Source: Sphingomonadales bacterium UBA2683
GTDB taxonomy: Bacteria > Pseudomonadota > Alphaproteobacteria > Sphingomonadales > Sphingomonadaceae
Length of the DNA: 64,000 nt
Assembly (NCBI GenBank): GCA_002354635.1
Contig: DELZ01000004.1
Coordinates: 62,001-126,000, forward strand
Direction of reading: 5' to 3'
This document shows, piece by piece, positions 51,741 through 62,100 of the stretch. The stretch's first letter is position 1, and every line of letters starts with the position of its first letter. Position numbers and translations under genes: made by a program. The notes under the pieces are model-generated. The model was not told the DNA's origin. It was given only the letters and a program-made list of their open reading frames with translations, and did not search any database.

Positions 51741-52922
51741 ATGTTCTTTAACTTCATGGACGAACTCAGGGCTGCCGGCATTACGGCTTCGCTCAAGGAA
51801 CATCTGGTCCTGCTCGAGGCACTGGAAAAGGACGTTATCGAGCGCAACCCCGAGGAATTCTATTATCTCTCGCGCGCAACATTCGTAAAGGACGAAGGCC
51901 TCCTCGACCGCTTTGATCAGGTGTTCTCGAAAGTGTTCAAGGGGATCGAGACCTCCTACGGCTTGCAGGAAGAAGATATTCCGCTCGACTGGCTGAAAGC
52001 AGTTGCAGAGAAATATCTGTCCGAAGAGGAAATGGAGAAGATCAATTCTCTCGGGAGCTGGGAAGAGATCATGGAGACGCTGAAAGAGCGGCTCGAGGAA
52101 CAGCAAAAGCGCCATGAAGGCGGCAGCAAGTGGATCGGCACCGGCGGCACCTCGCCTTATGGCAATTCGGGCTATAATCCGGAAGGCGTCCGGATCGGCG
52201 GCGAAGGCGGCCAAAAGAAAGCGATAAAGGTCTGGGACAAGCGCGAGTTTCAGAATCTGGACAACAGCAAGTTGCTGGGAACGCGCAATATCAAGGTCGC
52301 GCTCCGGCGCCTGCGCAAATTTGCCCGCGAGGGGGCTGCCGACGAACTGGATATCGACCGGACCATCAATGGCACCGCCAAAAAAGGCTGGCTTGATATA
52401 CACATGCGCGCGGAACGGCATAATGCGGTAAAACTGCTGCTCTTTCTGGATGTCGGCGGCTCGATGGATCCGTTCATCAAGCTCTGCGAAGAACTGTTCA
52501 GCGCAGCCACGTCGGAGTTCAAGAATCTCGAATTTTTCTATTTCCACAACTGCCCGTATGAAGGCGTGTGGAAGGACAACCGCCGCCGCTTTTCGGAGCG
52601 TACCAATATGTGGGATATCCTCCACAAATATGGCCATGACTACAAGCTGATCTTCGTCGGGGACGCTTCAATGAGCCCCTATGAAATCACCCATCCGGGC
52701 GGTTCGGTCGAACATTTCAATGAAGAAGCAGGCGTGACCTGGATGCAGCGGTTGACCAACACTTACCCTGCAGCGGCCTGGCTCAATCCCGTTCCGGAAA
52801 AGCAATGGGGCTATTCGCAAAGCGTCAAAATCATCCGCGAACTGATGAACGACCGGATGTATCCGCTGACGGTCGACGGGCTCAGCGATGCCATGAAACA
52901 ACTGACCCGCAAACAGGGTTGA
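51741..52922 (+). CDS. CoxE-like VWA-domain protein
   Basis: 393 residues, 15 bases after the MoxR gene. An N-terminal helical half, a central KRxxxRxxRxF-like basic segment, and a C-terminal VWA domain with MIDAS site LDVGGSMDPF near residue 237 and VGDASMSPYE later. The pair MoxR plus VWA is a classical chaperone system (as in CO dehydrogenase coxD/coxE and RavA/ViaA); the client protein is not in the window. Confidence 0.9.
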   Translation: MFFNFMDELRAAGITASLKEHLVLLEALEKDVIERNPEEFYYLSRATFVKDEGLLDRFDQVFSKVFKGIETSYGLQEEDIPLDWLKAVAEKYLSEEEMEKINSLGSWEEIMETLKERLEEQQKRHEGGSKWIGTGGTSPYGNSGYNPEGVRIGGEGGQKKAIKVWDKREFQNLDNSKLLGTRNIKVALRRLRKFAREGAADELDIDRTINGTAKKGWLDIHMRAERHNAVKLLLFLDVGGSMDPFIKLCEELFSAATSEFKNLEFFYFHNCPYEGVWKDNRRRFSERTNMWDILHKYGHDYKLIFVGDASMSPYEITHPGGSVEHFNEEAGVTWMQRLTNTYPAAAWLNPVPEKQWGYSQSVKIIRELMNDRMYPLTVDGLSDAMKQLTRKQG

Positions 52923-52925
52923 TCG

Positions 52926-53234
52926 CTAGCCCTCAACCGCCAGCAAGGTGGTGCCGTCATATTTTTCCGCTGCCGGCTCGAAGATGTCCGACAGTTCGAA
53001 ATGCAAGTCTTCCACGCGAACGTCTTTCAGGCCCGAAAGCTTGAACGTTCCGATCTTGATTTCCTTCGGCGGCTGGCCGTCTTTCTCCAGCGGCACGGCA
53101 TCGACATACATCTCGTCGTGTCGCGTGTAGAGGATATGCGGCGCCAATTTGAAGATCGTATTGTTATAGGTGGCGGCCACACATTTCTTCAGTGCGACGC
53201 CTTCGAATATTTCTTTGCTTGGTAACATTCCCAC
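52926..53234 (-). CDS. small protein of unknown function
   Basis: 102 residues. The start is GTG 53234 or ATG 53228. Segments KCVAATYNNTIFKLAPHILYTRHDEMYVDAV and IGTFKLSGLKDVRVEDLHFE suggest a beta-rich WYL-like fold. I do not know the family. It ends four bases from the VWA stop (convergent). Confidence 0.65.
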   Translation of the reverse strand: MGMLPSKEIFEGVALKKCVAATYNNTIFKLAPHILYTRHDEMYVDAVPLEKDGQPPKEIKIGTFKLSGLKDVRVEDLHFELSDIFEPAAEKYDGTTLLAVEG

Positions 53235-53285
53235 AAATTATCAGATTCGGAGCCAATTGCAATAATTATGTTGCAGTGCAGCATA

Positions 53286-54482
53286 TCAATAGAGGAGATG
53301 GTTCTTCACGGTTCTGCGCCATGCCTGCTCATCCGGTGCAGTCAACGCTTCCAGATCATTCGGGGTCGACGAGGGGTCCTCGATCCACTCCCGCAAGACT
53401 GATCCCCCGTTGATCACATCAAACGCGAGCTTGTCGTTTTCATATTCGTAGGGGAAGTCGCGCCACAGCTCATATCCGGCATACAGTTCGCCGATCACCT
53501 TGAACGCCAGCGCCTGCAAGCGCCACGGACGGAAAGACCGATGATCGTAGGCTGGGCCTTCGGCATGGATCTGTACGCCGTTACACAATTGCCCCTGATG
53601 CTTGTGAAAGGTCGGTTCGAACCAGATTTCCCGCAGCACGCAACCGTCCAGCCATTGCCGCGCCTTTATTTCCATTTCGGCCATGATCGCCCGTGCATCA
53701 ATATCCGGCGCTCCAAACAGCTCAAGCGGACGCGTGGTGCCACGCCCTTCGGAAAGCGTCGTCCCTTCCAGCATCACCGTCCCCGCATAGGCGCGCGCCA
53801 TATTGACATTGGGGGCGTTGGGGCTCGGATTGATCCAGATGCGCTCTTCCGGCCAGCCAAATCCTGGTCCGTCTGGCTGCCAGCCCTCCATGGTGATAAC
53901 CCTGTAATCCACATCCAGGTTGAAATGGCTGATCATCCATTGCCCCATTTCGCCCATGGTCAGCCCGTGGCGCATCGGCATCGGACCCGCTCCCACGAAA
54001 CTTTCCCAACCGTCATCCAGAAGCGTGCCTTCGATCGGCCTGCCGACCGGATTGGGTCTGTCCAGCACCCACACCGTCTTGCCGTGCTCGGCCGCCGCTT
54101 CCAGCATATATCGCAAGGTTGTGATGAACGTGTATATCCGGCAACCGAGGTCCTGAAGGTCGATCAGAACAATATCGAATGTCTCCATTGATTGCGCCGT
54201 CGGACGCCGCACTTCGCCATAGAGGCTAAAAACCGGGATATTATGCACCGGATCCAGATAGTCATCGGTTTCGATCATATTGTCCTGCTTGTCGCCCCGC
54301 AGGCCATGTTGCGGACCAAAAGCCGCGGTCAGATTGATGTCATCAAGCGCGGACAAGGCATCCAGGCTGTGTACAAGATCGCGCGTTACCGAAGCGGGAT
54401 GCGCAAGCAAGGCCACCCGTTTTCGCGCTAACGGCCGGCGCATATCCCTGTCTTCGATCAGCCTGTCTATTCCGAATTTCAT
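53286..54482 (-). CDS. namZ: exo-beta-N-acetylmuramidase NamZ family (DUF1343)
   Basis: 398 residues. RVALLAHPASVTRDLVHSLDAL, AAFGPQHGLRGDKQDNM, DIVLIDLQDLGCRIYTFITTL and VLDRPNPVGRPIEG are the DUF1343/NamZ signature; this family removes terminal N-acetylmuramic acid from peptidoglycan fragments. No signal peptide visible, so a cytosolic recycling role is likely. Its ATG overlaps the stop of the DOMON-like gene, so the two are coupled. Confidence 0.93.
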   Translation of the reverse strand: MKFGIDRLIEDRDMRRPLARKRVALLAHPASVTRDLVHSLDALSALDDINLTAAFGPQHGLRGDKQDNMIETDDYLDPVHNIPVFSLYGEVRRPTAQSMETFDIVLIDLQDLGCRIYTFITTLRYMLEAAAEHGKTVWVLDRPNPVGRPIEGTLLDDGWESFVGAGPMPMRHGLTMGEMGQWMISHFNLDVDYRVITMEGWQPDGPGFGWPEERIWINPSPNAPNVNMARAYAGTVMLEGTTLSEGRGTTRPLELFGAPDIDARAIMAEMEIKARQWLDGCVLREIWFEPTFHKHQGQLCNGVQIHAEGPAYDHRSFRPWRLQALAFKVIGELYAGYELWRDFPYEYENDKLAFDVINGGSVLREWIEDPSSTPNDLEALTAPDEQAWRRTVKNHLLY

Positions 54483-55027
54483 GAACGTTTCGCTGCCTCT
54501 ATTTTGAGTTTAAAGCAATCCCGATGATGGAAATCCGGTTTACCTGCAGGATGCATCAAAGCCCATAGGGATTTCTCCCCGTTTTGCATTTCGACGACCG
54601 CTGAGAGGCCTGCATCAAGTTCGTCCTGCATCCAGACATCCGGTAACTCGAAGCTTGCTTCAAGGCCGATGTGCGTGTCGCTGAAATCCATGTGTATTTC
54701 GGGCGAGCGGGCCATCGCGAGTTGCGCCATACCGTCACGATAGCCGGAGAAGCTGTACGCCGCCCAGTTACCGGAAGGGGAGAAGTTGAACTCGCAATAG
54801 CGCTCTTTTCCCGGTTCCTTCAGAAACAGCTCAAAACAGGTGTTTTGCCACAAGTTATCGCTGCGCTCAGGCTGCTCGCTATCGAGCGGAAATCGAACGT
54901 CTGCGACAACCCCATCGGCATTGTATCTCAGCCAAATCGTGCCGGTCTCGGACATCGACCATTCCACCGTGATTTGATCAATGGCGGACACCGGTGTCGA
55001 CGGATGGCATTGCAGGTTCAAACGCAT
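54479..55027 (-). CDS. DOMON-like domain protein
   Basis: 182 residues from ATG 55027; ATG 55063 is possible but lies over the divergent tyrS start. Begins MRLNLQCHPSTPV and contains NLWQNTCFELFLKEPGKERYCEFNFSPSGNWAAYSF, the beta-sandwich pattern of DOMON-like proteins that bind haem or sugars. Coupled to the NamZ gene, which suggests a role with cell-wall sugar recycling, an inference from position. Confidence 0.8.
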   Translation of the reverse strand: MRLNLQCHPSTPVSAIDQITVEWSMSETGTIWLRYNADGVVADVRFPLDSEQPERSDNLWQNTCFELFLKEPGKERYCEFNFSPSGNWAAYSFSGYRDGMAQLAMARSPEIHMDFSDTHIGLEASFELPDVWMQDELDAGLSAVVEMQNGEKSLWALMHPAGKPDFHHRDCFKLKIEAAKRS

Positions 55028-55065
55028 ATTGCGACTTTCGTGATCCCCATGTAACGCACCCATCC

Positions 55066-56295
55066 ATGACCCATTATCAATCTGATCTCCTGCGTCTACT
55101 GAATGATCGCGGCTATATCCACCAGTTAACCGATGCCAAGGCTCTGGATTCTCTTGCCACGAAGAGCGTCATTCCCGGCTACATCGGATTCGACGTCACG
55201 GCCGATTCCCTTCACGTCGGAAATCTCGTCCAGATCATGCTTCTCCGCCGTTTGCAGCAATCCGGGCACAAGCCGATTGTGGTCATGGGAGGCGGAACCA
55301 CCAAGGTTGGCGATCCGTCCGGCAAGGACGAGATGCGCAAATTGCTTGATGATGAAGGCATTGCGTCAAACTTCGCCAAGATCCGGGACAGTTTCGAGAA
55401 TTTCCTGATCTTCGGCGACGGCCCCACCGATGCGATCATGGTCAATAATGACGATTGGCTGGGTCAGCTCGAGTATATCCCTTTTCTGCGCGATGTTGGT
55501 CGCCATTTTACCATCAATCGCATGCTGGCTTTTGATTCGGTCAAGCTCAGACTGGAGCGCGAACAGCCGCTGACCTTCCTCGAATTTAACTATATGATCC
55601 TGCAAGCTTATGATTTTCTTGAATTGTCGCGCCAATATGGCTGCAAGTTGCAAATGGGTGGCTCCGACCAGTGGGGCAATATTGTCAACGGCATTGAACT
55701 GGCCCGCCGCATGGACGGTGCCGAGCTGTTTGGCGTTACCACGCCTTTGATTACCAAAGCCGATGGTTCCAAGATGGGCAAATCCGTCGATGGCGCGATT
55801 TGGCTGAATGCAGACCGGTTATCTCCCTATGATTACTGGCAATTCTGGCGCAATACCGACGACCGTGATGTTGGAAGGTTCATGCGGCTGTTCACCGATA
55901 TTGATCTGGACGAGGTCGCAAGACTGGAAGCATTGCAGGGCTCGGAGATCAACGAAGCCAAAAAGATTCTGGCGGATGCCGCTACTACGATGGCGCACGG
56001 GCAAAGCGCTGCGGATGATGCGGCAAGGACCGCTCAGCAGACGTTCGAGCAGGGATCGGCAGGAGACAATCTGCCTGTACTAGAGATATCGGAGGCCCAG
56101 ATTTCTCTGCTTGATGCGCTGGTGGGAATCGGATTCTGCGGATCGAAGGGCGAAGCCAAGCGCCTGATAGCAGGCGGCGGTGCCCGGATTGATGATAAAG
56201 CTATCGATGACGCTGCGGCGTCTATCGACTTGTCCGGTACCGACAGAAAAATATCGGCGGGCAAGAAAAAGCACGGGTTGTTGCGCAAGATTTAG
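55066..56295 (+). CDS. tyrS: tyrosine-tRNA ligase
   Basis: 409 residues. Class I signature HVGN (50-53) in ADSLHVGNLVQIM, the KMGKS form of the KMSKS loop (SKMGKSVDG), and a C-terminal S4 RNA-binding domain (SLLDALVGIGFCGSKGEAKRLIAGGGARI). Charges tRNA-Tyr. ATG 55066 gives the usual N-terminus; an earlier in-frame ATG at 54994 lies inside the divergent gene. Confidence 0.98.
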   Translation: MTHYQSDLLRLLNDRGYIHQLTDAKALDSLATKSVIPGYIGFDVTADSLHVGNLVQIMLLRRLQQSGHKPIVVMGGGTTKVGDPSGKDEMRKLLDDEGIASNFAKIRDSFENFLIFGDGPTDAIMVNNDDWLGQLEYIPFLRDVGRHFTINRMLAFDSVKLRLEREQPLTFLEFNYMILQAYDFLELSRQYGCKLQMGGSDQWGNIVNGIELARRMDGAELFGVTTPLITKADGSKMGKSVDGAIWLNADRLSPYDYWQFWRNTDDRDVGRFMRLFTDIDLDEVARLEALQGSEINEAKKILADAATTMAHGQSAADDAARTAQQTFEQGSAGDNLPVLEISEAQISLLDALVGIGFCGSKGEAKRLIAGGGARIDDKAIDDAAASIDLSGTDRKISAGKKKHGLLRKI

Positions 56296-56390
56296 CTTTG
56301 CCGCTAATATGCTTAGCTTGCGCGCGTTTACCATTTATTTTTCATCAATTGTTATGGTCTCCATGAACCAACTTATGGAGTTCGAGAGAC

Positions 56391-56708
56391 ATGACGACTG
56401 TATCGCCCGAGATATCCCCTGATCCGCGCCGTGCGACGCGTTTTCCTGTCGATTTTAAAACCATTTGCGAAACACAGGCTGATCAGGAAATGCGGGTTCA
56501 TATTGCGAATATCTCCGCACATGGGATGATGCTGACGGACCCGATCGAATTGGAAAAGGGAGACCGGATTACCGTTCGTCTGCCGGTCGCCGGACGGATC
56601 GAAGCCTATCTTGTCTGGTCCCATCAGGGCCGCCACGGTTTTGAATTCGAGCGGGTGATCCGGGAACCGGATTTTGTCGCAATGCTGGACAAGATCAACA
56701 GCCTGTAA
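56391..56708 (+). CDS. PilZ domain protein
   Basis: 105 residues. RRATRFPV (RxxxR) and NISAHGMML ([D/N]xSxxG) are the cyclic-di-GMP binding motifs of PilZ, near residues 14-18 and 42-48. A single-domain PilZ that probably relays c-di-GMP to a motility or polysaccharide partner. GAGAG precedes the ATG. Note the EAL protein at the end of the window. Confidence 0.88.
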   Translation: MTTVSPEISPDPRRATRFPVDFKTICETQADQEMRVHIANISAHGMMLTDPIELEKGDRITVRLPVAGRIEAYLVWSHQGRHGFEFERVIREPDFVAMLDKINSL

Positions 56709-56711
56709 GCG

Positions 56712-58769
56712 CTATCCGCTTCGCAATAGACTAACACCCCAGTCCCGTTCGAACAGGTAAAGCGCAATCCGCGCCGCCTGCCCTCTTTCGCTCGCCAAGC
56801 CACCGTCGCGATCGAGTAGCAGCCGGGCATCGTCGGTCGCCGGCTCGATCAACTCGTTGACCTGCGCTGGCGTGGCAACACGAAATCCTGCGTCGCCCGA
56901 CTGCCTTGTGCCAAGCAATTCTCCGGCCCCGCGCAAGCGCAGATCTTCCTCGGCAATGCGAAACCCGTCATTCGTTTCGCGCATCAGACTAAGCCTGGCG
57001 CGCGCCGTTTCGCTCAATGTTTCGCTGCGGATCAACAGGCAATTGGATTTGACACTCCCGCGACCGACCCGCCCGCGCAACTGATGCAGCTGGGCGAGGC
57101 CAAAACGGTCCGCCGCCTCGATGACCATCAAACTGGCATTCGGCACATCGACGCCGACTTCGATCACCGTAGTGGCGACAAGAACCTTTATTTCATCGCG
57201 CTGGAAGCGACTCATCACCAGATCCTTTTCAGGACCCTTCATCCGGCCATGCACCAGACCGACCTGATCCCCAAATCGCGCTTTCAGGCTGGCGGCACGG
57301 TCTTCCGCCGCAGCAAGATCGCTCTTTTCGCTTTCGTCAATCAGAGGACAGACCCAGTAAGCCTGACCGCCCGAGGCGATATGCCGGGCAAGGCCCTCGA
57401 CGACATCGGCTAATCGGGCCTCCGAAATCACACTGGTTTCGATCGCCTGCCGGCCAGGAGGGAGTTCATCGATACGCGACACATCCATTTCGCCAAATTG
57501 GCTCAGCGTCAGCGTCCGCGGGATTGGCGTCGCGGTCATCGCCAGCAAATGCGGCGTCCGTTCGGCCTTCTGGGTCAGCATCAGACGCTGGGAAACGCCA
57601 AATTTATGCTGCTCGTCGATGACCGCGACTGCGAGATTCCGGTAGCGGACATGCTCCTGAAAAATTGCGTGGGTGCCGATCAATATATCGATCGATCCGT
57701 CCATCAGCCCCATCAGCGTGGCTTCCCGCACCTTGCCCTTGTCGCGCCCGGTCAGGATCGAGAGATTGACCGGAACACCCGCCAGCAAGTTTTGCAGGCT
57801 TTCAAAATGCTGCCGCGCCAGTATTTCGGTGGGCGCCAGGAAGGCACCCTGATATCCCGCTTCCACGGCAGAGAGCAGCGCCATCACGGCCACCAGCGTT
57901 TTCCCCGAGCCGACATCTCCCTGAAGCAAACGCAACATCGGTGCGCTTTGCGCCAGGTCACCTTCGATTTCCGCAATACAGCGCTTCTGGGCATCGGTCA
58001 GTTCAAACGGCAGTTTCAGCTGTCTGCGAAGCCGGCCGTCGCCCTGAATCGAGATGCCCTTTTTGCTGCGGTTGCTGGCCCGCACCAGCATGAAGGCCAG
58101 CTGGTTGGCAAATACCTCGTCATAGGCAAGCCTGTCACTGGCATCTGCGCCTTCAGTACCATGCAGTGCGCAGATACTATCCTTCCAACTCTTCCAGCCC
58201 TTGGCAGCAAGCTGGCTTGGCTCGATCCATTCCGGCAGCGACGGAGCAAGCGCCAGCGACTGGTCCACCAGTTGCCGCATACGCGCATTACCAAGCCCTT
58301 CGGCCAGAGGATAAATAGGTTCCAGCAGCGCGATAGCGTCAGCCTGCCCGGGCTCCAGCACCTGATCAGGGTGCACCATCTGGAGTTCGTCACCATAGCG
58401 CTCGAGCTTGCCCGAAATGACTTTTGCTTCGCCAAGCGGCAGCAGTTTTTTTGGCCAACCCGGGTTGCGACCGAAAAAGGTCAGACTGATATAATTGCCG
58501 CTTTTGTCGGTGGCGTGCACCCGCAGCGGGCTTCGCGGGCCGCCGGTGCGGTAGTCCACCGGAGTTACCTCGACGATGATCGTCTCGCCGACATCATTTT
58601 CATCCAGCGTATCGACGCGCTTTCGGTGCATCCAGTAGCTCGGTTGATGGTAGAGCAGATCCTTGACCCGGGTCAGCCGCAGTTTCTCGAGCGGCTTGGC
58701 GAGCACCTTGCCGACGCCCTTGAGTGACTGGGTTTCACCAAATAATGGATTGAGTATCTCTGGGCGCAT
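56712..58769 (-). CDS. recG: ATP-dependent DNA helicase RecG
   Basis: 685 residues. N-terminal wedge domain, Walker A GDVGSGKTLVA, DEQH box, motif VI (QLRGRVGRGSVKS) and TRG-type C-terminal region. Unwinds branched DNA such as stalled forks and Holliday junctions. Divergent from sdhE-mfd in the order recG-sdhE-mfd known from Alphaproteobacteria. Confidence 0.97.
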   Translation of the reverse strand: MRPEILNPLFGETQSLKGVGKVLAKPLEKLRLTRVKDLLYHQPSYWMHRKRVDTLDENDVGETIIVEVTPVDYRTGGPRSPLRVHATDKSGNYISLTFFGRNPGWPKKLLPLGEAKVISGKLERYGDELQMVHPDQVLEPGQADAIALLEPIYPLAEGLGNARMRQLVDQSLALAPSLPEWIEPSQLAAKGWKSWKDSICALHGTEGADASDRLAYDEVFANQLAFMLVRASNRSKKGISIQGDGRLRRQLKLPFELTDAQKRCIAEIEGDLAQSAPMLRLLQGDVGSGKTLVAVMALLSAVEAGYQGAFLAPTEILARQHFESLQNLLAGVPVNLSILTGRDKGKVREATLMGLMDGSIDILIGTHAIFQEHVRYRNLAVAVIDEQHKFGVSQRLMLTQKAERTPHLLAMTATPIPRTLTLSQFGEMDVSRIDELPPGRQAIETSVISEARLADVVEGLARHIASGGQAYWVCPLIDESEKSDLAAAEDRAASLKARFGDQVGLVHGRMKGPEKDLVMSRFQRDEIKVLVATTVIEVGVDVPNASLMVIEAADRFGLAQLHQLRGRVGRGSVKSNCLLIRSETLSETARARLSLMRETNDGFRIAEEDLRLRGAGELLGTRQSGDAGFRVATPAQVNELIEPATDDARLLLDRDGGLASERGQAARIALYLFERDWGVSLLRSG

Positions 58770-58827
58770 GTCTATCCGCCTTTATACCCTCGCTGGCATA
58801 TTACGCCAGCCAAGTTGGAGCAATAAT

Positions 58828-59094
58828 ATGGACCGCGAAACAAGGCTGAAACGGCTGCAATTTCGCGCATGGCATCGTGGAACCCGCGAAGCCGATTTTC
58901 TGATCGGCGGTTTTTTTGATCGTTACAGCCATAATTGGTCAGAAAAAGACATGGACTGGTTCGAAAGGCTGCTTGTTGAAGACGACGTAGACGTCATGGC
59001 CTGGGCGATTGGGACCCTGCCCGTTCCTCCGGACTTTTGTGGTCCGCAGATGGATGCCATGCAGCAGCTCGATTATATAGAAGCGACGAAATAA
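58828..59094 (+). CDS. sdhE: FAD assembly factor SdhE
   Basis: 88 residues from ATG 58828 (GGAG 11 bases upstream). The RGTRE form of the RGxxE motif, LKRLQFRAWHRGTREADFLIGGFFD, and the acidic DDVDVMAWAIG part identify SdhE, which helps attach FAD to the succinate dehydrogenase flavoprotein. Followed after 31 bases by mfd. Confidence 0.94.
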   Translation: MDRETRLKRLQFRAWHRGTREADFLIGGFFDRYSHNWSEKDMDWFERLLVEDDVDVMAWAIGTLPVPPDFCGPQMDAMQQLDYIEATK

Positions 59095-59125
59095 TTTCCT
59101 TGTCCTATTTCCAGAAGTGATTTGA

Positions 59126-62100
59126 GTGTCTTATCTAGATAAATTACTGGCCTCCGAAAAAGGCATGACGCTAGCCGGCGTGCCGGTCGGCTATCGTCCG
59201 CTTTTCCTGTCCGATATCGCCGTCCGATCAGGGCAGCGTACGATGTTTGTCGCAACCGACGACGCGGCGATGAGCGCGATTGTCGAAGCCGCTCATTTCT
59301 TTGCACCCGATCTGGAAATAATTGAATTTCCGGCATGGGACTGCCTGCCCTATGATCGCGCATCCCCGGCATTGCATACCACTTCGGACCGGCTTGCTGC
59401 TTTGGCCAGGCTGGCCCTCCCCTTCACCGGCGCGCAACTGGTAATCACCACTGTAAACGCTGTTACCCAGCGGGTGCTATCACCCACGCGAATCAAGGAA
59501 TTTGTCACCCGGCTCGCGCCCGGAAGCGTTGTCGAACAGGAAAAGCTGATCTCTTTCCTTTACGCCAATGGCTTCGTGCGCGTGGACACCGTGGCCGACA
59601 GCGGCGAATTTGCTGCGCGCGGCGGTCTGATAGATCTGTTCCCGCCGGGAGCAGATCTGCCGATCCGGATCGATCTGTTTGGCGACGAGATTGAAACCCT
59701 GCGACAGTTCGATCCGGCGGACCAGCGGACCGTAGGCAATATTGACGGTCTTGATCTGCTTCCTGTCTCCGAGTTTCTGCTTGATGCGGACAGCATAACC
59801 CGCTTCCGTACCCGCTATCGTGATCTTTTTGGCGCCGTCTCCACAAGCGATCCGCTATATCAATCGATCTCCGAAGGGCGGCGGCTGGCCGGGATGGAAC
59901 ATTGGCTGCCGCTGCTAGAGGATCGGCTAGCGACCGTTTTCGACTATGTCGGGCAGGATTGCATAATTTTGCGCGACGCCGCCGGATCTGCCGCAGCAGA
60001 AGCGCAATTTACCGCCATCGCGGACTATCACAAGAACCGGGTCGAAGCCGACAAGGCGAATCTGTCTACCTACCGTCCGCTGCCACCGGAGATGCTCTAC
60101 CTGACGCCAGACGAATGGCGGTCGCACGAGAATGATGCACCGATTCACATTGTTAGCGAATTTGACGAACCCGAATCCGCAACGGTCCTGTCGATGGCGG
60201 TATCGTCGCCGCGGGACTTTTCTCCAGAGCGGGCGCGCAACGAGAATATTTACCAGGCACTGGGCGCGCATCTAAGCAGTCTGACAAAATCCGGAACAAC
60301 TACGATAGTCGCAAGCTACAGCAAGGGTTCGCGCGCGCGGATTTTTGACCTGCTCAAGGATCATGGCATCACGTCTGCAACGCTTTGCGATGACTGGGTT
60401 TCCTGTCTGGCAGCGTCTCCGAGCGTGGCCCTGACGATTTTACCGCTCTCGTCGGGCTTTCGCACCGAAAGTCTGTCCTTGCTCACCGAGCAGGATATTT
60501 TCGGGGACCGGCTGGTCCGCAAATCCAAGCGCCGCAAAAGCAGCGACGCGTTCATCGAGGAACTGTCCGCGCTCGGACAGGGCGATCTGGTGGTTCATCT
60601 GGAACATGGCATCGGCCTGTACGAAGGCATCGTCTCGATTCCGGTCGGCACGAGCCCGCATGATTGCGTCCATCTGAAATATGCCGGCGGTGACAAGCTA
60701 TACGTTCCGGTTGAAAATATCGACGTGCTCAGCCGCTATGGCGAAGGCGGCGACAGCGTCGTCCTGGACCGGTTGGGCGGCGAAGGCTGGCAGCGACGCA
60801 AATCCAAGCTGAAGGAGCGGATCCGGGCGATTGCCCATGAACTGCTCAGAACCGCAGCCGCGCGCGCACTGCAGCCCGCCACCCCTGCCCGCGTGCAAGC
60901 TTCGGAAATGGCCGGTTTCGTCGATCGTTTTCCCTATCAGGAAACCGATGACCAGCAACAGGCGATCGAGGAAGTGCTTGGCGACATGGCGTCCGGCAAG
61001 GCGATGGATCGCCTGGTCTGCGGCGATGTCGGCTTCGGCAAGACCGAAGTTGCGATGCGCGCCGCCTTTGCCGCGGCGATGGCCGGGATGCAGGTGGCCA
61101 TCATCGCACCCACGACCCTGCTTGCCCGGCAGCATTTTAACAATTTTGAAGAGCGTTTCCGGCCCTTCCCGGTCAATATCGGCAGGCTGTCCCGTCTGGT
61201 GCCGCCCGCAGAGGCGAAAAAGACCAAGGAAGGTCTGGCCAGCGGCGATGTCGACATAGTCATTGGCACCCATGCCCTGCTTGCCAAATCCATAGAATTC
61301 CAGCGACTTGGCCTGATCATCATCGATGAAGAGCAGCGCTTTGGCGTGACCCACAAGGAACGGCTCAAGGCAATGAAGGCGGACGTCCATGTGCTGACCC
61401 TTACCGCGACGCCTATCCCGCGAACCCTGCAGATGGCGATGACCGGCATGCGCGAGTTGTCCGTCATCCAGACTCCGCCGGTCGACCGGCTCGCCGTGCG
61501 CACCTATGTGATGCCTTGGGACCCGGTTCCGTTGCGCGAGGCACTGTTGCGCGAACATTATCGCGGGGGCCAGTCCTTCATCGTTGTGCCGCGCATTGCC
61601 GATCTTCCCGACATTGAGGATTTTCTCAAGAGACATGCCCCGGAGTTGACCTATGTAGTCGCGCACGGACAAATGGCACCCGCGACTGTGGAAGAGCGGA
61701 TGTCCGCCTTTTACGACCGCAACTATGATGTCCTGCTCTCCACCACGATCGTCGAGAGCGGCCTCGATATTCCCAGCGCCAACACGCTGATCATCCATCG
61801 TGCAGATCGCTTCGGCCTGGCCCAGCTTTATCAACTCAGGGGCCGCGTGGGACGCTCCAAGACACGCGCTTATGCCTATATGGTGACACCAAAAGACCGG
61901 GTCATCACCGAGAAGGCAGAGAAGCGGCTTAAAATTCTGGGGGATCTCGACAGTCTGGGTGCCGGATTCGAACTCGCGAGCCATGATCTCGATATCCGTG
62001 GTGCCGGCAATTTGCTGGGCGATGAGCAATCCGGGCATATCAAGGAAGTCGGGTTCGAACTTTACCAGTCGATGCTGGAAGACGCCATATTGGAAGCGAA

